DNA of 64,000 bases from Vibrio ezurae NBRC 102218 (lineage in GTDB: Bacteria > Pseudomonadota > Gammaproteobacteria > Enterobacterales > Vibrionaceae), in NCBI RefSeq assembly GCF_000467185.1, contig NZ_BATM01000005.1, positions 124,001 to 188,000 on the forward strand. The letters are read 5' to 3'. Position 1 is the first letter of the stretch. The number at the start of each line of letters is the position of its first letter. The notes beneath the pieces were generated by a model. It searched no databases. It was not told the DNA's origin and saw only the letters and a program-made list of their open reading frames with translations. Made by a program: the position numbers and the translations under genes. This document shows positions 58,770 to 64,000 of this stretch, piece by piece.

Positions 58770-60025
58770 ACACCACTGCACATTTAGCGTGGAAGAGCCT
58801 ATCTAATAGAAAAACCACCGCTCTTCTCACTATTTTAACGGTTGCGATCTCTGTCATCTTACTGCTTGGGGTGGAACGCATTCGTACCGAGGCAAAAAAC
58901 AGCTTTGCCAATACCATTTCGGGTACTGACTTAATTGTCGGAGCACGTTCGGGGCAAGTAAACCTACTTTTATATTCGGTTTTTCGTATTGGTAATGCGA
59001 CCAATAATATCGACTGGAAAAGCTTTGAAGAGTTTAGCCAGAGCCCTGTAGTCGACTGGGCTATTCCAATTTCTCTTGGGGATTCTCACAAGGGCTTTCG
59101 AGTCATGGGCACAACCCAAGCCTATTTCGACCATTTTAAATACGGAAAAAAACAACACCTTAAATTAACTGAAGGTAAGCCTTTTAATGGTTTGTTTGAA
59201 ACTGTCATTGGATCGGAAGTGGCTGAAACTCTGGGCTACAAAATCGGTACAGAGATCATTATTGCGCACGGTATCTCTGATGTAGGTTTTGCTCGGCATG
59301 AGCACCTTCCTTTTAAGGTGGTTGGGATCTTAGCCCCAACAGGGACTCCTGTAGATAAAACCGTTCATGTTTCACTCAATGCGATTGAAGCTATTCACGT
59401 CGGATGGGAATCAGGAGCCAATTTAGGCGGCAATCCCGGAGCTGAAGCATTGAAAAAGATGAACTTCCATCCGAAGCAAATCACCGCCTTTATGCTGGGC
59501 TTAAAATCAAAAATACAAACGTTTGCATTACAACGACAGATCAATACCTACAACAAAGAGCCTTTAAGCGCAATTCTTCCGGGAATTGCACTGCATGAAC
59601 TATGGGGAATGATGTCCATAGCTGAACAAGCGTTATTGGTTGTATCTGGATTTGTGGTTATATCGGGTTTGCTAGGGATGCTAAGTAGCCTACTGACCAG
59701 CCTGCAAGAACGCCGCAGAGAAATGGCTATATTGCGTGCTATGGGTGCCCGCCCTCGACATATTTTTGCGTTATTGATCAGTGAAGCAACAGCGCTAACC
59801 CTCGCAGGAATTGCAACCGGTGTTGCAGGTCTATATGCTATGTTGTTTATAATGAAACCCGTCATTCTAAAACTCTATGGCATCAGTATTGAACTGAGTA
59901 TGTTGACTCCACACGAATGGACTCTCATTGGTTTAGTGCTTGGCGCTGGCGTTATTATTGGCTTCATTCCAGCCTTTAGAGCATATCGTCAATCACTGGC
60001 TGATGGCATGACTATTCGAATTTAA
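58766..60025 (+). CDS. FtsX/MacB-like ABC permease of the zinc operon
   Basis: 419 residues with an N-terminal helix (about 15-35), a large periplasmic MacB-like domain (about 40-270) and three C-terminal helices in an FtsX domain (AEQALLVVSGFVVISGLLGML, about 289-309; LQERRREMAILRAMGARPRHIF; LVLGAGVIIGFIPAFRAYR). FtsX-type pumps usually act on the periplasm rather than import substrates; in the Zrg system it is required with ZrgA for zinc acquisition. It is coupled to the ATPase gene by ATGA overlap and is followed 10 bases later by the DUF3299 gene. Confidence 0.9.
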   Translation: MNTTAHLAWKSLSNRKTTALLTILTVAISVILLLGVERIRTEAKNSFANTISGTDLIVGARSGQVNLLLYSVFRIGNATNNIDWKSFEEFSQSPVVDWAIPISLGDSHKGFRVMGTTQAYFDHFKYGKKQHLKLTEGKPFNGLFETVIGSEVAETLGYKIGTEIIIAHGISDVGFARHEHLPFKVVGILAPTGTPVDKTVHVSLNAIEAIHVGWESGANLGGNPGAEALKKMNFHPKQITAFMLGLKSKIQTFALQRQINTYNKEPLSAILPGIALHELWGMMSIAEQALLVVSGFVVISGLLGMLSSLLTSLQERRREMAILRAMGARPRHIFALLISEATALTLAGIATGVAGLYAMLFIMKPVILKLYGISIELSMLTPHEWTLIGLVLGAGVIIGFIPAFRAYRQSLADGMTIRI

Positions 60026-60035
60026 GAGACAAACA

Positions 60036-60530
60036 ATGAAAAAGCTCACGCAATGTTTTTTTATGCTGATATTGACCCTATCAGCACCGTTCACCCATGC
60101 GGAACCGCTTGATTTAAATTGGATTGATCTCGTTCCCGAAAGTGAACGCGCCCAATTTGATCAACAGCAAATGCCCATCCCAGCCTCACACGATGGAGGC
60201 GCTGCGCCGCAAATCAAAATAGGCTCAGTACGTACGGAGCTTGATGGCAGTCAGGTGAAAATACCGGGCTTTGTCATTCCTTTGGAGGGTGATGCGAATA
60301 ATGTGACTGAGTTTTTGTTAGTCCCGTATTTTGGCGCCTGTATCCATGTGCCGCCGCCGCCGCCAAACCAGATTATTTATGTAAAATTCCCGAGTGGAGC
60401 ACCTGTACAAGAACTATGGGATGTGGTGTATGTGGTGGGAGAGCTAAAAGCTCAAACCGTTGAGCACGAGTTGGCAGAAACTGGCTACCTACTCAATGGG
60501 ACCTCGCTAGAACCGTATGATGATTATTAA
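60036..60530 (+). CDS. DUF3299 periplasmic protein of the zinc operon
   Basis: 164 residues with a signal peptide (MKKLTQCFFMLILTLSAPFTHA, cleavage after about residue 22) and a DUF3299 domain with IPGFVIPLEGDANNVTEFLLVPYFGACIHVPPPPPNQIIYVK (about 83-125). The single Cys near His in GACIHVPPPPPN is a possible metal site. DUF3299 proteins commonly accompany ZrgA-type operons; the exact role is unknown. It is the last gene, followed by a GCCATG/CATGGC hairpin. Confidence 0.88.
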   Translation: MKKLTQCFFMLILTLSAPFTHAEPLDLNWIDLVPESERAQFDQQQMPIPASHDGGAAPQIKIGSVRTELDGSQVKIPGFVIPLEGDANNVTEFLLVPYFGACIHVPPPPPNQIIYVKFPSGAPVQELWDVVYVVGELKAQTVEHELAETGYLLNGTSLEPYDDY

Positions 60531-60553
60531 ATTATCAGCATAGTGATTGATTA

Positions 60554-60580
60554 GCCATGTATAGCATTGCTATGCATGGC
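60554..60580. terminator. Hairpin between the zinc operon and cobA
   Basis: GCCATG (60554-60559) and CATGGC (60575-60580) stack on ATAGC/GCTAT with one T-G pair and an ATT loop. It sits between convergent genes but has no T-run, so a terminator role is only plausible. Confidence 0.45.
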
Positions 60581-60656
60581 GCTATTGCCTTTATTGCGCC
60601 ATTCCTAAAACTCAGCAAACATACTTAATAAATTTATGCTGCGAATGACTCATCAT

Positions 60657-61505
60657 TTATTGTCCGCTGAGCTTGGCTTGAGCATTCTTGGTTTCGGCTG
60701 TTTCTGTATCAAACCATGCCAATTTTTTCCCCAAAGCAACCACTTCTCCAACCACGATAAGCGCCGGTGAAGCCGCTTGCGTAGACAGTTCACTCAACTG
60801 CGACAAACGGCCATAGATCACTTTCTGCGAAGCCTGAGTACCGCGCTCAATAATTGCGATGGGGGTATCTTCAGAACGACCGTATTGTGTAAGTTGCTGC
60901 TCTATGATGCTCGATTTCATTAACCCCATATAAATGACTAGGGTTTGATTTTTGCGAGCTAAGGTAGACCAGTCCACCGTCGAATCTTCATCCTTCAAGT
61001 GTCCAGTTACAAACATAGCCGTCTGTGCATAATCTCGGTGAGTAAGAGGAATACCCGCATAAGCGGTTGCGCCAGATGCGGCAGTAATCCCGGGGATCAC
61101 CTGAAAGCCAATGCCATTGTCCACCAACACCTCTAGCTCTTCCGCACCTCGACCAAAGACGAAAGGATCGCCTCCTTTAATTCTGGCGACTCGATAACCT
61201 TGCTTGGCAAAATCCACGAGCAGTTGATTGGTTTTATGTTGCGGAACACTATGCGCACCCGCCCTTTTACCCACACACACTAGAATCGCATCACTCGACA
61301 CCAGTGACAGTATTTCATCAGAGACCAGATAATCATAAAGGATGACTTCTGCTTGCCTTAGCATATTCAATGCTTTGATAGTCAAAAGCTCAGGGTCGCC
61401 CGGGCCTGCGCCAACCAGCGCCACTTCTCCGGGTTTCAGTGCAGTATAAGGCAGCTTCGAATCAATCGCTGAGCGAGGGCCAATAGGAACAACCGTGTCT
61501 GGCAT
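60657..61505 (-). CDS. cobA: Uroporphyrinogen-III C-methyltransferase
   Basis: Methylates uroporphyrinogen III to precorrin-2 for siroheme (sulfite/nitrite reductase cofactor) and cobalamin precursors. About 282 residues with [66 protein letters not shown], the SUMT signatures. It lacks the CysG dehydrogenase/ferrochelatase domain. I chose the ATG at 61505, seven bases from AAGGA; a GTG two codons earlier would also fit the frame. Confidence 0.93.
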   Translation of the reverse strand: MPDTVVPIGPRSAIDSKLPYTALKPGEVALVGAGPGDPELLTIKALNMLRQAEVILYDYLVSDEILSLVSSDAILVCVGKRAGAHSVPQHKTNQLLVDFAKQGYRVARIKGGDPFVFGRGAEELEVLVDNGIGFQVIPGITAASGATAYAGIPLTHRDYAQTAMFVTGHLKDEDSTVDWSTLARKNQTLVIYMGLMKSSIIEQQLTQYGRSEDTPIAIIERGTQASQKVIYGRLSQLSELSTQAASPALIVVGEVVALGKKLAWFDTETAETKNAQAKLSGQ

Positions 61506-61810
61506 AATCACATCCTTGTCGTAAGAGTGAAATGATTATGCCGTCTACAGTTTATAACTGGAAATTCTATATTTGTATCTGTTATTACTTAATCGACTTA
61601 AAACCTAAAATGCTTAGGTAGGAAAATGCTGGAGAACGAGACAGGTTTTTTCGATAAGTCGTTATTCCACAATCCAATATTCTAATGCAATTATCGAGTA
61701 TTTTAACACGCTAGAATGAACGGTTATTTAGTAGGGTGGGTATAAATACACATAAACCAAGTTGTGATAATCTACGACTCCTAATCAACACGTAATAGGT
61801 ACCCCCGCTC
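61506..61810. other. Divergent intergenic region between cobA and the ElaA gene
   Basis: About 305 bases. No gene, inverted repeat or confident promoter is visible. The segment near 61740-61800 must hold the elaA start signals; no good ribosome site is apparent (GTACCC precedes the ATG). Confidence 0.5.
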
Positions 61811-62266
61811 ATGCTCAATTGGCAACTGCTCTCATTTGATGAAATCAACAATCACCTTCTCTATCAAATGCTCAAACTGCGAGTGGATGTCTTCGTTGTT
61901 GAGCAGGAGTGCGCGTATCCAGAATTAGATGACAAAGATCATGCACCAGAGGTCAAGCACCTTGTCGCTTTACAAGACAATCATCTCGTCGCTCTGGCAA
62001 GATTACTTCCAGCCGGTCTTTCTTACCCCGCAGTCAGTATTGGGCGTGTCGTGGTGAGTCCTTCAGCAAGAAAGCTTAATATAGGACAGCAGTTAATGGA
62101 GAGAGCCGTTGCGGAATGTCAACGGCTATGGCCTGATCAAGCGATCGAAATTGGCGCGCAGGCTCACTTGCAAGCTTTCTATCAAAGGCATGGATTTGAA
62201 GCTTTCTCTGAGCCTTACCTAGAAGATGGAATTCCTCATATAGATATGCGTAAAGCCAACAAATAA
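61811..62266 (+). CDS. elaA: ElaA-family GNAT acetyltransferase
   Basis: 151-residue GNAT with LRVDVFVVEQECAYPELDDKDHAPEVKHLVA (about 24-53), the acetyl-CoA motif SIGRVVVSPSARKLNIGQQLMERAVAEC (about 75-102) and HLQAFYQRHGFEAFSEPYLEDGIPHIDM. ElaA is an acetyltransferase of unknown substrate. It is convergent with the downstream OapA gene, with 4 bases between stops. Confidence 0.88.
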   Translation: MLNWQLLSFDEINNHLLYQMLKLRVDVFVVEQECAYPELDDKDHAPEVKHLVALQDNHLVALARLLPAGLSYPAVSIGRVVVSPSARKLNIGQQLMERAVAECQRLWPDQAIEIGAQAHLQAFYQRHGFEAFSEPYLEDGIPHIDMRKANK

Positions 62267-62270
62267 GACG

Positions 62271-62855
62271 CTATTTACTGCGTCCAAAACCACCAGTAGA
62301 GAGACGGAAAAACATCACTGAATCGTTCGGTCTTTCTAGCTGTAAAATATCTAAGCGTCCTTGGGCATCACGCTTAAAACGTACTAATTGTCCTTGCTTG
62401 ATTTGACTTAGCGGTTTATCAACCCCTTCAATTTTGGCGAGGGCATTTAAGTCTGTCATCGACAAGTTATTGGTACGAAATACATTCGCTAATGTGTCAC
62501 CTGATTTTACTTTGTACTCAATCCACTGCTCATTCAGAGAGCCTTCACCGCCGGTATTTTCACCTGAGGTAATCGTAGTGCTGTTTGCCTGCTCGCTTAA
62601 CCCACGGGTATTAATTGGCACAGAAACTCGCTGATTTTTCGGTGTATTGGCTTTTGTTTCTATTGAGATCTTAGGCACTGGTATCATAATCAGTATCAAG
62701 GTCACAGGTATGAGTATCATGAGTGCACGTCGATGCCACTTAGGGAACGACGTAATCCCTTGCTTAATTTTCGAAGGCAATGCCATCCACTCTATTTGAT
62801 TCCACTTTTCAGTCAACATTTCTGTATGTGTCTTAGAGCGGGTACGTCGATTCAT
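62271..62855 (-). CDS. OapA/YtfB family LysM-like cell-envelope protein
   Basis: 194 residues: a basic N-terminal OapA-type region with a membrane helix (WHRRALMILIPVTLILIMIPV, about 41-61), a Ser/Thr/Asn-rich linker and a C-terminal LysM-like domain (WIEYKVKSGDTLANVFRTNNLSMTDLNALAK, about 111-141). It is related to Haemophilus opacity protein OapA and to YtfB, implicated in division-site envelope binding. Divergent neighbour of fklB, as in enterics where ytfB flanks fklB. No metallopeptidase domain. Confidence 0.87.
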   Translation of the reverse strand: MNRRTRSKTHTEMLTEKWNQIEWMALPSKIKQGITSFPKWHRRALMILIPVTLILIMIPVPKISIETKANTPKNQRVSVPINTRGLSEQANSTTITSGENTGGEGSLNEQWIEYKVKSGDTLANVFRTNNLSMTDLNALAKIEGVDKPLSQIKQGQLVRFKRDAQGRLDILQLERPNDSVMFFRLSTGGFGRSK

Positions 62856-63110
62856 CCTATATCACTCCGACTTATCCATTTCTCTCAGGATATAAAAAAA
62901 ACCACACAATGAACACTCCCTCTGTCTCAGTGAAAGATAATTAAACAAAATTAACGCTCAATTGACTTATCTAAGCTCAAAATCCATGCATGAATTTGAT
63001 TTTTCCATATAATTTGACCGCTATCGGTTATCTAACCATAGCAACAATTTTCAACTTCAATCAGAACTGGTATGCTTGCGCCTTTATATCAAAAACTGAG
63101 AGAGACAACT

Positions 63111-63731
63111 ATGTCTGAAGTTCAATTAGAAACTGTAGAGCAAAAAGCTAGCTACGGCATCGGTCTACAAATGGGTCAGCAACTGGCTGGCAGTGGTCTT
63201 GAAGGCCTAAACGTTGACGCAATCGCGGCAGGTATCGCAACAGCATTGACTGGCGGCATGCCAGCAATCGAAGTTGATGAAATCAACAACGCTCTTCAAG
63301 AACTTCACACTCGCGTAGAAGCGGCACGTGCTGAACAAGCTAAAGTAGCGGCAGCTGACGGCGAAGCATTCCTAGCGGACAACGCTCTTCGTTCAGAAGT
63401 AACGGTTCTTGAGTCTGGTCTTCAATATGAAGTACTAACAGAAGGTACTGGTGAAGTTCCTACAGCTGACGCACAAGTACGTGTTCACTACCACGGTGAG
63501 CTAACTGACGGCACTGTATTTGACAGCTCTGTATCTCGTGGCCAACCAGCTGAGTTCCCTGTAACTGGCGTTATCAAAGGTTGGGTTGAAGCACTGCAAC
63601 TAATGCCTGTTGGTTCTAAGTGGAAACTATACATCCCACAAGATCTTGCATACGGTGAGCGTGGCGCAGGTGCTGCAATCCCTCCGTTCGCAGCTCTAGT
63701 ATTTGAAGTAGAACTACTGGATATCCTGTAA
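63111..63731 (+). CDS. fklB: FKBP-type peptidyl-prolyl isomerase FklB (FKBP22 type)
   Basis: 206 residues, the usual length. A dimerisation N-domain (about 1-85; [20 protein letters not shown]) precedes the FKBP domain with [52 protein letters not shown] and [27 protein letters not shown] chose the ATG at 63111, after GAGAGA, over an upstream frame start at 63072. It is followed by a strong terminator. Confidence 0.95.
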   Translation: MSEVQLETVEQKASYGIGLQMGQQLAGSGLEGLNVDAIAAGIATALTGGMPAIEVDEINNALQELHTRVEAARAEQAKVAAADGEAFLADNALRSEVTVLESGLQYEVLTEGTGEVPTADAQVRVHYHGELTDGTVFDSSVSRGQPAEFPVTGVIKGWVEALQLMPVGSKWKLYIPQDLAYGERGAGAAIPPFAALVFEVELLDIL

Positions 63732-63752
63732 TTCCTTCATGCTAATTGTTTT

Positions 63753-63786
63753 AAAAGGCTTTTTCTTCGGGAAAAGCCTTTTTTTA
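63753..63786 (+). terminator. Terminator of fklB
   Basis: AAAAGGCTTTTTC pairs with GGGAAAAGCCTT around a TTCG loop, followed by a run of seven T. It lies 22 bases after the fklB stop. Confidence 0.92.
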
Positions 63787-63889
63787 TATTGAACTAATAT
63801 CCCAAAAATCCGCAATACTTACTCTTGCGAACAGCCAATAAAACGTGGCATCTTATTTCTAACCTCGCTCACAAGGATAGGAAAAACCA

Positions 63890-64000
63890 ATGAAAGATGA
63901 AACGCTGGCAATACATCACGGCTACGAAACTGATCCAACAACAAAATCGTGTGCAACTCCGATCTACCAAACCGTCGCTTATGAATTTGACGACGCTCAA
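63890..64000 (+). CDS. O-acetylhomoserine/cysteine PLP-dependent enzyme, 5' end only
   Basis: The first 37 codons (MKDETLAIHHGYETDPTTKS and then CATPIYQTVAYEFDDAQ) match the N-terminus of the Cys/Met metabolism PLP enzyme family, most like O-acetylhomoserine aminocarboxypropyltransferase (MetY) with the ATPIYQT motif. The frame is open to the window edge, so family assignment is limited. AAGGATAGG precedes the ATG. Confidence 0.75.
   Translation, partial: MKDETLAIHHGYETDPTTKSCATPIYQTVAYEFDDAQ

Overview
The window is core chromosomal DNA of a gammaproteobacterium, almost certainly a Vibrionaceae (Vibrio-like) chromosome 1. The support is gene content and order: lptD-surA-pdxA-rsmA-apaG-apaH, rplU-rpmA-obgE, mdh next to argR, a TAXI-TRAP transporter with a UspA gene, tamA-tamB-ytfP opposite msrA, and a His-rich ZrgA-type zinc operon. 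Base composition is moderate and even. I see no rRNA or tRNA genes, insertion sequences, prophage, integron or CRISPR array.

Layout. 1-5.7 kb: branched-chain amino acid control (ilvIH on the minus strand, LeuO regulator) with a long-chain acyl-CoA synthetase between them. 5.7-11.9 kb, minus strand: a tightly packed VC2487-type glycosyltransferase/PAP2 phosphatase pair, then an RND pump and its membrane-fusion partner. 12.3-17.4 kb, plus strand: leuABCD behind a leucine-codon leader peptide and attenuator. 17.4-26.6 kb: DUF547 and DUF924 proteins, djlA, then the lptD-surA-pdxA-rsmA-apaG-apaH cluster (LPS export, outer-membrane folding, vitamin B6, rRNA methylation, Ap4A hydrolysis). 26.6-34.7 kb: folA, a split ThrE-type exporter (yjjP/yjjB), a FUSC membrane protein, obgE-rpmA-rplU, ispB, mdh and argR. 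34.7-39.5 kb: TAXI-TRAP solute uptake with a long structured 5' leader and a downstream UspA. 39.5-49.6 kb: a 2-hydroxyacid dehydrogenase, rluA, rapA, a PIN-PhoH ATPase, ubiX, mpl, fbp and a lipocalin. 49.7-57.1 kb: ytfP-tamB-tamA, msrA and ytfJ. 57.2-60.5 kb: a ZrgA-type zinc uptake operon. 60.6-64 kb: siroheme methyltransferase, ElaA, OapA/YtfB, FklB and the start of a Cys/Met metabolism PLP enzyme.

Most genes are recognisable housekeeping genes in conserved operons, and I did not find a convincing wholly new system. The items most worth a second look are: the glycosyltransferase-PAP2 pair of unknown substrate; the roughly 220-nt leader of the TAXI transporter with competing stems; the zinc operon, with an in-frame 39-bp tandem repeat, a terminator after its first gene and a candidate Zur operator on its promoter; a FadR-like site upstream of the acyl-CoA synthetase; the PDZ-like tail of the TRAP permease; and several strong unexplained hairpins. 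All gene names come from reading motifs and recalled family features. No database search was run.
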